A stretch of DNA of 64,000 bases from Apis mellifera (Eukaryota; Arthropoda; Insecta; Hymenoptera; Apidae): contig NC_037639.1 of NCBI RefSeq assembly GCF_003254395.2, forward strand, positions 15,992,037-16,056,036, read 5' to 3'. Under the pieces are notes generated by a model that was not told the DNA's origin, made no database searches, and saw only the letters and a list, made by a program, of their open reading frames with translations. Of this stretch, positions 11,395 to 23,300 are shown piece after piece; within the stretch, counting starts at the first letter, position 1; the number at the start of each line of letters is the position of its first letter. The translations under genes were made by a program, and so were the position numbers.

Positions 11395-13413
11395 TTAAAC
11401 TTTTGCGTACGCCGCGTAATTCGCGATGCCACATCGATTTTTATTTTTTGCCAAACGCATGTATCCATTTTCTCCCCATCCATCGCCCCACCAATTCTTC
11501 AAGATCCACTCGGTTGGCGTATATCCAACGATCAACATGGCGTGATTCACCATGTCCGAACTACAAACTTCGTCATCGTAGACCCCTTTGCTGTGAACCA
11601 AAATCATGTTGAAAAGTTTCGCGACGATGAGAAAGGTTGAGAAAAAAAGGGAGGAGGAATGGAAAGAGAAGGAAAAATTGCGAACGCCTCTCATACGATT
11701 CGTTGATGAACCGAGCGGTTGAAATATCGAGGATCGAGGCGAATGCGAAAACTTCCTTTTAGTTCCGAAACGCAAGTTCACTGACTTTCGGTTCGTTGCC
11801 GTTTCAGGCTCATCATCGCGTAAACAATGCACCAAAGGTTATCGTACAAGTGGACCAATTTCTTCGAATATATCTACCAGAGGGGGATGATACGAGTTTT
11901 CGTATTCTTAACTTTCGCGTAAACACTCGTCCAAGTCACGAATCATTTGCGTGTCAAAAGTGCTTTGTTCCTTTTCTTCCACCATTTTTTTCTTGTTATT
12001 CTTTACATATACATCGCACCCTCCCCCCATTCACTTTTTTCCTTCTCCTCTCCATTTTCATTTTCTATATTTTATTTAACGTGCTATAATTCGTATATAA
12101 TTAATAAAAGGAAATTTCAAATATTTGTTTTCTCGCAAAGAAATTCACTCGTCTGACGAAAAAGGAGAAAAGACTATACTCACTGATAAAGTTGAAACGT
12201 TTTTGGACTAGCGTTTATCGAGGCAGCTATCGGGCCTATGGTCGCTACCGCTGCTTCCAAAACTTTCTCGTCGCGTGCCGGTAACACTGCCCACGAAGTG
12301 ATGTTAACCACGCTCAAATCTTCCTTAAAACGACACGGGCCTTGCTGTTTTTCCCCAAAAATGTAAATCATGTATCTTAAATCGCTCTAAGTATATCCAT
12401 CCTCGTATACATTGCCTTAAATATTGTCCATCGAATTCATTTTTCCATGAAAAATAAGAAGAGAAAAAAAAGAAGAGAAGTGCACGTACTTTCGCCTTGT
12501 AAGGATAATACTTCTTGGCCATTAAACCTTTCGCTTTCTCGAGATATCTCAACGTGTTTCTCAAAGATCCTCCGGAACATCCTAAATTACCCGTAGATGT
12601 ACTGCAATCGACCAATTGCTGTTCGCTCAGTGGAAGCAACATGCCTGTCTTTTTAAAGATTTGTCCCTCGATGCTGCCTGCTATGGAATACGCGTAACAA
12701 CTTCCGCAATCCCTTTGGTTTTCTGGCTGCGTCTTAAATCCGACCTCGCGCCAATCGAGCTCCCGTGGGATACGTTGGTGATCCGATAAACTTACACCGA
12801 CCAGTGTATCTTTCGATATACGCCGCTTCCGACTTGGAATCAATTTCACCTGTAAATAAAGAGAAAATTATATTGTCTAAATAATTAATAAAAATATCGA
12901 CTTGTTAAAATTTTTTTAATCATTTACATGTATATATATGTATTACCATTTCTCGAATGTATTGCCTAGTTCCAAGATCGGCAATATGATTGTCCTTCAG
13001 TGTATAGCTGTGATGACCTGCAGCTGCCATCATATTATGTTTATAGATCGTTATTAGATTTTCTTCCCAAGTCGTTCTTCGATTAGACTCGAGATCTCCT
13101 GAGTAACTTTTATTATAACGGGCCTGATTTATACACAAATTATATTTAATAATATTAATGAAAATTATTTCGATAAATATATATATTACGGTATAGATTT
13201 ATATTTATATATATATTAATCGATTGTATTTGATATATGGAATAATCTAATGGATACATCATATACGAGTACCTTGTATGAGTTCCAATACTCGTCCAAT
13301 TTTTTCGATATTTCTTGAGGAAAACGATTTTGTTTTCCAAACACTTGAATACCATCGATGCTCCATGTGACTAAAAAAAGAATTGGGAAAACGTAAAATC
13401 GAATATTCATCAT
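11395..13413 (-). CDS. Papain-family (C1A) cysteine protease, cathepsin L-like
   Basis: Secreted or lysosomal cysteine protease made as a proenzyme. Five minus-strand exons (13413-13273, 13123-12947, 12849-12490, 12344-12184, 11590-11395) join in one frame of about 344 residues, usual for cathepsin L-like enzymes. A signal peptide (MNIRFYVFPILFLVTWS) is followed by an inhibitor-type propeptide (I29-like, KLDEYWNSYKARYNKSYSG onwards). The mature part starts near PRELDWREVGF. The catalytic triad is visible: Cys in ENQRDCGSCYAYS, with the oxyanion-hole Gln just before; His in DMVNHAMLIVGY; Asn in ILKNWWGDGWGENGYMRL. The CSGGS motif of the family is present. The residue after the active Cys is Tyr rather than the usual Trp. 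In-frame ATGs further upstream (from 13533) exist, but the leader fits the start at 13413. Confidence 0.94.
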
Positions 13414-13784
13414 CAGATTCGAGCGAATTAAAAAATCGATCGCACGCACGAATCGTTGTTTCTTCGACGATTCGATCGACTGATTCGAGTATTCGTTATT
13501 TCGATACGAACAAGGTACGGATATTGTTCTCATTCGAACATGTGTCGAACGATGGTGGTTACGATGTCAGCAATTTTTTTTTAAATTTTGTACCTACGTA
13601 AGCACAAGTTGTAATAGTTGCATCATTTCAAATGTACACACAATATAGATATATTCTCAAAATATCGCGTAATAATTTTTTCCGCACTTGACATTACGAT
13701 ATCGTTTATCGTTTCACCATAAAAAAATCAAAAAGCAATAAAAACAACTTATATCTTTCTGTGCTTCTGAAAGAGCAAAAAAAA

Positions 13785-13815
<31 letters not shown>

Positions 13816-14807
13816 GTTAGGAAATTATCATTCATTCTTCCGGTTTTAAATCGATCGAGTCGAGTAAATGTGTTAAGTAAAAGTTAAGGAAAGCAAAGAG
13901 AATAAGAATGCAATGTCGATGAAGTTACGAATAATGATCAACACGAAAGATTGAAGAGTTTGTCGTGAGATGGCTGTACTTGCAAGAAATCGTGGTACTT
14001 TTAGAAAGAAATAATCGGGCCATGCATACTCGTACATTGACCGACGATCAATTTTGTTAATTTATCCGTCATTTTCTCATAAATAATCGCTCGTATCGTA
14101 AATCTCGCTTACGATTCATCTCATTATCGTATTAATCTTAACAACAAACATCGTGATATTTCTAAATTTATCCGATTAATTTTTTTGTACACGGTTCGTT
14201 AAATCGTTTCAATGGTTGTGCGCTTGCGTGTAGGATCATCGGTCAAATTTATTAGTGTTTCTCGTTTGTTCGCTTTCGCTGGGAGCACATGTTAGTATTG
14301 GTGATGCGGTTGCAAAGAATGGACATATAACAAACATGGGGGAGGAGGGGGATCGCGGATGTTAGTGAGAAACTCGTGATCTACTCATCTCTCCTGCCCC
14401 CTCGTTGAATGGTTGGGCATTAAGCCGAGATCTAGTATAGAGCATCGAAAGTATCGGGCATCGAGCATCGGATAGCGTGGATAGTCGAGAGTAACAAACG
14501 CATCCCCCGCTCGTCGCCAATCGGTTAACAGTTTTCGTACAAGTTCTCGCGAGGCCCGTCTCTCTCCCGTCTCTCGCTTCGATTATCGCTCGACACGCGC
14601 GTCCTAGCTTCTACCAGTGGGGAGGCGCCACACTAGAAAGCAAAACTCGAGAACATCGTTGTCTTGTAATCGCGATTGTTTCGCCGAGAAAAATATCAAG
14701 AATCATAGTTTATTCGCGACAAGTGGCGTCGCGACGCTACAATTCGCGCCGCGTCGCGTCGCGTCGCGTTGCATTTTTCTTTTATTATCTTTAATAAATA
14801 GTAAAAG

Positions 14808-14846
<39 letters not shown>
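13414..14846. other. Divergent promoter region, protease and Mitf
   Basis: The two genes start in opposite directions from this 1.4-kb stretch. It contains a poly(A)-rich tract near 13785-13816, and from about 14280 to 14640 a markedly GC- and CpG-richer block with many ATCG words, a likely Mitf promoter and 5' UTR. The last 35 bases before the Mitf ATG are (AT)n. Confidence 0.45.

Positions 14847-14848
<2 letters not shown>
14811..14848. repeat. (AT)n microsatellite abutting the Mitf start codon
   Basis: An almost pure AT run of more than 30 bases ends within a few bases of the first ATG at 14847. An AG at 14850-14851 could be a splice acceptor, which would put the repeat in an intron and leave the ATG at 14853 as the start. 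Confidence 0.85.
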
Positions 14849-14852
<4 letters not shown>

Positions 14853-16914
14853 ATGGAGGAATCTGGAATCGACATGGGTTTCGATCTGGCAGCTATTACC
14901 GCTGATTTGGAACATCGCGAAGCGGATTTGTGCAATCGTCGATGTCAGAACAAACAAAATGGGATAACCGGTATCGATGAATCGTGTTGTGGCAATAAAC
15001 TAGAAAACGAAGATAAGAATAACCACAATGATGATTGGGAACAGGCTTTATCCTTTTTGTCGACACCGCTACAAGACATCATGTATTATGAATTAAAGAG
15101 CCGAGCCCCGAATATTGACAGGTACGTTGCATCGTTGTACGTTTAAAGTCTATATATCGCGATAAATAAATGAAATCGATGTGTAGAAAAAAATAGTTCG
15201 AATAATTTTAAACTCGTATCTCGATATCGATTAACCCGTTTGTAATTTCTTTAGATTACGATGTGTAGTCTTCACTCGCTTCCGTCATACGTGCGCTCTT
15301 AGCTTGCTTCGGCTTGTTTCGGCTAATTTCGTTATACATCGATTTATCTCGGTTCACGTTCGGCTTGATTCGGTCTCGGTTCTATCCACCATCGTTCCAC
15401 TTGCACTTTCTTCGATCTTAATTTCGATCTCGAAAGAAATATCGTAATATTTCCGAAGCAATCCACATTCTTTCCATTACACAAAAGTTATGTCTATTAT
15501 TTAATGTTGTTTCGTAAATAATTTTTCTTACGTCGTAAACTGTTTCACGTGTCACGTGGATGTATGTATGCCATTGCTTACGTATGTCAATATTGAGAAG
15601 GATACTGTGTTTCTTAATCAAATGAGATCTTTTTCAAATCAAAATTGCTTACAAAATTTTGAAAATTATAAAAAAAAAAAAAAAAAATAAAGAAAATAAC
15701 AAGTTAATCAATTGCCATGTTTTTTTATTTCTAAAAATCTCGTCGATTCTCAAGTGTTGACGTCTATTTGATAATTGGTGGTTAAGTGACGAACGAGATT
15801 TGGCGCGGATACGCGAATGCGCGAAAATGGCGCGCGAGAGAAATAGAAAGGGTGGAAAAGAGAGAAGAATAACGGATCCAGGTTTAGAGCAACGAGCGTC
15901 GGTTTTTCGTAGCTGACAGCTCTCGTCGTCGACAATGTCCGTGACAACAAAAAGATGCGACATCTGGTTTAGTAGTGCCACGACTTCTGGGCTGGTTCGG
16001 CCGTAAAGCTTTTTCACCTCCTTCGGAGGACATGCAAGAGATAACCGACACAGTGCGGCAAATCGTCGAATTCGAGGATTTAGTGTCGCGATTGGATCGA
16101 ATAAACGACGTTGGACGACCATTGAACAATATCGGTGGTGCTGTTATCGAGAACAAAATCGGAACTATAATTACAACGATATCTCCAGCAAGAACGACAA
16201 CGATAACGACCACGTTAACGAAAACAACGACGACAAAGACGTTGTCGAATTGGGGAAATATCGGTGGATCATTACCTGTTTCACGTTCCATAGTGCCGGA
16301 ATTGGGATCGAAATCGGATACGGTGCCTGTGCCGGCGTCGACGACTGCGTCGACGTCGGCATCGGCATCGATATCGGTATCACCGTTTTTGAACAAGCAG
16401 GAATCAAATTCTGCTCCTTTGTCGCGACATTACGTTCAAGATTCAAACTGCTCGTGCACGTGTTCGCACATCGGAACCGCCGTCAAGTCCGCCATTCGTA
16501 CGATTAACTGTTCGTCTATTTCGGAACATCGGCAGAAGGAGGAAGAGATTGAACGTCAAGAACAACAAGAACAAGAACAACGAGTGCGCGTGCATATCGG
16601 TATCGACGAGGATTTACGCATGATCCTCGACATGGATCCGTCGATCGTCGACGGAATGCCCACGTCGTCCCTAGTGAACGCCAACTCTCGGAACAATGGT
16701 CACGTTGCGTTTGCTCGGCCGTTACGATTAACTCGCCCGCAAGGCTGGTACAGAATTATTAAAACGGTTCGAGATTTAACCGATTCACGTTTCTTCATCT
16801 TCAATTTTTTATCGTTATTAAATCAATTTTTCAATTCTATCATATATATATATATATACTCTTTTCCTTTCTTTCTTTCACTCGTTTTTTTCACTCGTTC
16901 GATCTTTATATATC

Positions 16915-16945
<31 letters not shown>

Positions 16946-19900
16946 TTTCATCGCTATAAATATTGTTTTTTTTACTTTACTATAGTATGCAATATTTCTG
17001 CAAACAAACGAGAATATTTCTCGTGAGATTATCCTTCTTTTTTAACGAAAGCTTAAAGTATGTGTCCGTTTCCGTTTACCGCCACATCTACCTTCCTCTC
17101 GACCGTAAACATTGCATCTAAATATAAATGCGTCCTTGGTTCTTACACGTAAATGTATTTCGCGAATCTGGCGATACATCGTATGTACGATTCTCGTCGT
17201 TTCCTCGCTTTTTATGTTTCGATATTTTCCTTATTTTTTCTATTTATCTAATTTTTTTTTTTTTTTATTTTAAACTGATTCGTTTGTTGAAAGAAAACGG
17301 AAAGGTTAATCGAAACTATTTTCTTTTCGAAAAAAAAAGATCAATGTCGAAATCAAATTTATATATAATAATTTTACATCACTCGTCGATAAACTCGTGT
17401 AATAAGTTTCGTTATAATATCGTTCAATTCGTTAACGTTCGTCGTCTTTGAGAATTTGTATCGTGAAATGGGCACGATTAACACGAAAGAATAAAAAAAA
17501 AAAAAGATAAAAAAGAGCGTAAGAACGATTTAGAAATTCGAGGAAAGGAGAAACGAACGAATATAGCGTAACTCGATTATTTTTTCGCCGAAGATGATTA
17601 TATAACTTGTGACAGTTGTTGCGACAAATATACAAAATGGACGAGATCTTGATCGTTTCGATCAAGATATAGAATAGCGAGAATAGCGTTTAACACGTTA
17701 CGTTTTCGATGTGTTATCCGGAAGAAAAGATCGCGGCTCGGAGGACAAGAATCGAATCTCGATCCAAATTGCACAATCTCTCTATTTTGGTTTTCTTATG
17801 GCTATAATTTGGCCTTGCTCCAAAATTGAGAATACCTTTTAGGCGACTCGTTACTACCACTCCTCCTTGATAAACTGTCAAATCGCCATGCGATGTTTAT
17901 CTCTTGCACAAAACATTTCATTAGAATTTGAACGACAACACGTATATCTACATATACGAATGTCGCGATGTAAACGATACGAATAATTTTTTTTTTCTAA
18001 AAGAAATTTTAACACCACAAACGAACACGAATACTTCACACGCTCTTATTTTGCATGCATTATTTTCATCTTGAGTTATAGATTTGAATTTCAATGAATT
18101 ACAACTTAGATTAGATTTTTTTTTTAAATTTGAATTTTTTGTACAGCAAGATACAATATTTTTGTATATCACTCTTAATTTATAATATACACATATATAT
18201 ATAGAATAGATGTTGAGCAAAATGAATCAGGTTTTTCTGAAATTTCAAGTAATCGAATATATCAAATATATATTAATCAAATAAAAATTTTTTTTTTTGC
18301 ATAAAATCAATTTATTTTCGATGGTTTTCAGTCCACCTACGTTTAAGACTGCAACACCCACCTCGCGTACGCAACTGAAACTTCAGCTGATGCGAGAACA
18401 GCTGCAAGAGCAGGAAAGGCGAGAAGCTGAATTTCGTCAAAATTTACAGCAACAGAGACCAACGGCTGCTCCTCCCAGGCCAGTACCTTCTACCTCACTC
18501 TCGACTATCGGTGTAGACGTACCACCACAAGTCTTGCAAGTACGTTCATTTCATATCTCGTTATCGCGCATCCTTTTTCTTTTATTGCCGTTTCTCGTTC
18601 TCCATCTTTTTTGTCCTCACACAAATATTTTTCATGTACATACAAATGTAACGATACATCCAATTATCTTTATGCGTATTTATCTCTTCTTTTTAGATAC
18701 TACTTTCTTACCAAATATATATATACGAGAACGGTTTATACATAAACTTTTAAAAGTAACACAAAACTGTGGTGTGGTTTTTCTTTTTGCGCAAAAATAT
18801 CGATCTAAAGACCACGTTATAAATAAGATAAAGAAAGAGATGGATGAAAGCCATATAATTTTTGTTCGATACAGGTACGGACATTACTGGAAAATCCGAC
18901 GCGCTACCATGTCGTTCAAAAGCAGAAGAATCAAGTGCGGCAATACCTTCACGAATCGTTTCGCGGTAACGGAACGATCAGCGCTGGAGACGGAAACGTT
19001 CTCGGTAGAAATTCGGTGGAAGGTGCGCCGACATCCGCGCCGATGATAGTGCAGAGCGCACCACCCGGCCCGACGGTGCATCATCCAAAGCCGCAGCATC
19101 CTCATCTGGCCTCGTATCCACACGGTCCCACGGTATTGCCGCTCGGTAATCAGGTTGCGGCCAGTCCAGATCCTACGACTGGTGCCATGTCACCAGGTCT
19201 TTCCAGCGTCGCGACCAGCAATTCTGAGGTAATTTATCTGCTAATCTCCAATTTGAATTTCCTCCATTCATCCTACATGTGTTTCACGTGGAACACTGGC
19301 TAATACGTGTTCCATTCGAGCAATCGGAAAAAGGAAAAACCTGGAAGTGTTTAAGCGATTTTCGTATATAGGATGAAAATATACGGAATCCAAATATAAA
19401 AAGAAACCACGAGGAAATTCGATTACGATTTTTGATTCGATACATAGATAGCCTGCCTGTACAGTATATGCGCGTATGTGATTAGGGTAAAGAAAAGAAA
19501 AACTAGATGCACATAACACGATTTGAAGAGTAGGTAAGGTTGAATGCGAAATAGAAGTGATCATATTCGTAAGTATACTTGACATCCCGAAGGTTGAATC
19601 GATCGTACGCACGCTCGCTTTCTTTTTCTTTGTTATTCGTCTGGCATCGAAAGTCGGCCAGAAACACACGTACGTATATACATGTTACACATATACATGT
19701 TTTTTCGACCATGTTGTATCTCTCTATAAGAAGAATAGACTTTTTTTTTTTATACACGACAATTCTTATAAATCTTTTCTTACGCGTGAATTTTTCTGTC
19801 GTGCAAAATTTTTCTCGTATCTCGTTGAAAAATTCGTCGGTATATATATTTACAATAATAATTTACATTAATAACGAAACGATCCTGCGATTTTATTTCG

Positions 19901-20314
19901 ATTTCGATTCTTCATTTATTTTAAAAATACCACCACGTCCTCGTTTTTTGACGTATAAAATATATAGATATATTATATTTCCGTCGCATCGATTTTCAAA
20001 TCAAGAAAGAAAGAAAGAAAGAATATAAAATTTCGTCACACTTTTCATCAGCTTGATCGGTTAAAATTTTTTTTACATTGCTATTTTTTTAGCTACGCTC
20101 GGCTGTCTGTTGCATGCAATATTCCACGAGCACAACGAACAACTGGGTTAACGGAGAAACCAAATCCGTTACCACGATTCAATACCTAAGACGCGTCGTA
20201 CAACCGAGACGACAAGAGTAGAATAAATAATAGAATTGGACGATGAGAGTTGAAATTTGACGCAACGCAAATTCGTTCGTCGTTTCGTTTACAAACGAAA
20301 TATTCGAGTACAAA

Positions 20315-20358
<44 letters not shown>

Positions 20359-23300
20359 CAAAACGAAGAAGAAGAATGGAAGAGATGCATCGAATCGACT
20401 TGAAAAGTATTTTTAAGATGGATTAAGAGAAAAAGATGGAAGAATTGCGAGAGCGAGAGAAGGAAGGAAAGAAGGATGGAAGATGAAAAATGGGACAAGG
20501 GGATCCGGGATACGATCCGAGCGACAGAGACGAAAATGCGTGTATACTACAATATGTGGTTATGTGGTGGATACAATAGTTGTGGAGCGGAATAGTAGGG
20601 GATATCGGATAGAAACGGTAAGTTAACGATAGCCGATAGCGCAACAGGCGTGGGGCACGGTTGAGCGTCGGTGGCGCGTGGCGGGCATTCGAGCAGTAGC
20701 GAGCGGTAGCGAACAGTGCCGAAGCGAGCCGATCGACGGTGGAGGTTCGCGCGCGAGAGCAAAGCTTCGTGGAGCGTCGTTGGTGGTTCGATGTTCGTTT
20801 CGCGACACGATTTCCCGTCGTCTTCTCTTTGCTCTCGTTCCTTCTACCGCCTCGTAACACGCGCCGTAATTTCACATTTTCGTCGTTCTCGAGTCAACTA
20901 GGGGGGGCGGAGAGAGAAAACCACGACGGATTATCCAATGCGACGGAACATTTCCATCCGCTATCGGATTTGTCGAGAGGCAACACCCGACAACAACGAC
21001 ATTTGACGACGAGGAGGAAAAATTCGACGAAACACGAATCTCGCTCCGATTACAACACCGTTATTATTTATTATTTCCACCGTTCTGAACGGGGACGATC
21101 AGCGCGTGTTGTTCACGTTGACACGGATTAAAAGAGCGGATTACTCGGATATCAATTCAGATTTTTCAGAAGCGGGGAAAAAGTAATGCTTGCCATGAGT
21201 ACTATTTTTAAATTTATCGCTTCGCACAATTTAAAGGCGATAAGCCGACCGTTTTTCGGACAATGGATTCTTTTTAACGCGTGACACCATTTTTCAAACC
21301 AATTTTTCTTCTATCCTATTATCTTTGTTCGCCACACTCTTCTTCCATTTGTTCCTTCCTTCCTTCCTTCCTTCCCTGTTCTTACTTTCTTCCCGTTTCT
21401 CCTCGCTTCGCGCGCGATATTGGGTAACCGCAACCTTGAGGTGCGCTTAATCGCAGGTAGCCGTGTCGCGACGAAGTGGCGATACGAAGAGAAAACGCAA
21501 GGTTGTCGCAAGAAACGGCGCGGTGCTCAAAAATGCACGCGTTCCTCGATCGATCGTTGTCCGCCTTTTCCTCCACATTCCTATATTTCGTATTCCTATC
21601 CGCTTTCACGCCCGTTTCAACCTTTTCCTACCGACAACTCCACCGTTGAGAATTGGTCAAAAGTAAGATCGTCACCGATCCATTTCCTATCCATCTTCTC
21701 TCCTCTTCCGTTCTCGTTCGTATCTCCCTCCTTTTCTCCGTCTGCACACCTGTTCCAATTATATTTTACGTACCTTCGTCGCGTCGCATCGAGGAGGAAG
21801 AAGAGGAAGAAAAACAAGATGACAATCGTGGAGACAAAAAGTTAACGAGATATTAACGTGAATGAGAATTTTTGAAAAAGGAGGGGGAACAGGAGGAAAA
21901 GAGAAGGAAAAAGAAGATTAATCGCGTCACTTGCGATGATAATTACGAGACGAGAAGTAAAACTATTGCGATGACGTCGAAGATGGCGACAGTGGCTGTG
22001 ACAATGAAAACGGTGACAAGGATGATGGTGGTGACGATGACATGAATCGCGATAACGACGATAGTAGATGTCTATTGTTCAAATTTTGAGACGAGATAAT
22101 TTCTACCGAGAGAACAGTTCCACCGAGATTATCGAAATAATTCCATCGCGATCATACATCGCGTAAAACAATGCTCTTTTAACGTAAGAGAGAGAACCGA
22201 AGTAGAAGGACTGTACATAACATTTTTTTTTTCCCCATTCGTTTTCGCCATTCTCCTTTATCCATATATCGAATCGAAAATACTCGCATACCGCGAAGTA
22301 CTCGCGCTCCTCCTCGACCACGTGCATGCATGCAGCAGACGTGCCCACCCGCGCACATGTCTCTCTCTCTGGCCTGACTGCATACGAACGCACACGGTTC
22401 TTCTTACTTTTTCATCGTCGGATTTTCTTTCAAGCGGCGACAACATGCCAGTATTCAATATAATTACCCGCAGGTGTAAGGTGAGTTTTATTCCATTCGT
22501 TTAAATATCATCTCGGATAGTGATCCAACTGTGTATCCGTTTATCGATTCTCTCTCTCTTTCTCTCCCCCTCTCCTATCTCATATATATATTTTTCGCGT
22601 ACATCTCTTTTCCACGCGGCTTTTCGCTCCCGTTAATTCCATCGCGTTATTCGATTATTGGCATTTACATTTCACAACACGTGTACATGTAATATCTCGA
22701 GCCGAACAGTTCAAACGAACTGAAAAAAAAAAAGGAGAGGAGAGAAAATTCAACTCGTGCTCGATTTAGGATTTGTATGAATTGATCGCGTACGATATCG
22801 TACGAGCTGGATATTTATCGTTTCCTTTATCGAAAATGAGAGGATCGAAGTTTGATAAAAAATCGCGACGAGATGCGAGGACTCGACCGAGTCACCTCAC
22901 CTTTCCTTTATTCTCTCGTGTACTACGTGTTACGTATATTCGTGATATTTCGTAGATTTCGGTGGCATTTCGTTCGCGTTATCACGAAACGTAAATCCAC
23001 GATAAAACCAGGATTTCTCACCTTTCTTTCTTTCTTTCTTTCTTTTTTTCTTTCTTTCTTTTATCGTTCATCGCGTATCCACGAGGAAAACACGCAAGAT
23101 AAACGACAACACTTCCGATTGCTCGAAGAAACGTATAAATCTTTCTCGATCAAAGACTAAAAACAGTTTTCAAGATAAGAGGCAGCGATTACAGTCGTGT
23201 CTAGATAACCTTATCTAGATAAAAAACACTTAAATACCACGAATTCGTTCTCGGCCGATGTTAATATTTGTGAAAGATGTCTTACTTTGCATAATATCAA

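Noticed and set aside
15649..16446. Minus-strand frames opposite the candidate Mitf exon, one with a Val-rich stretch that looks like membrane helices
   Set aside because: The Val run mirrors the ACG/ACA-rich Thr codons of the plus strand; the plus-strand frame has the better composition and a phase-compatible donor.
20423..21131. Arg/Ser-rich frames on both strands
   Set aside because: They follow from the CpG-rich composition; kept only as a possible promoter block.
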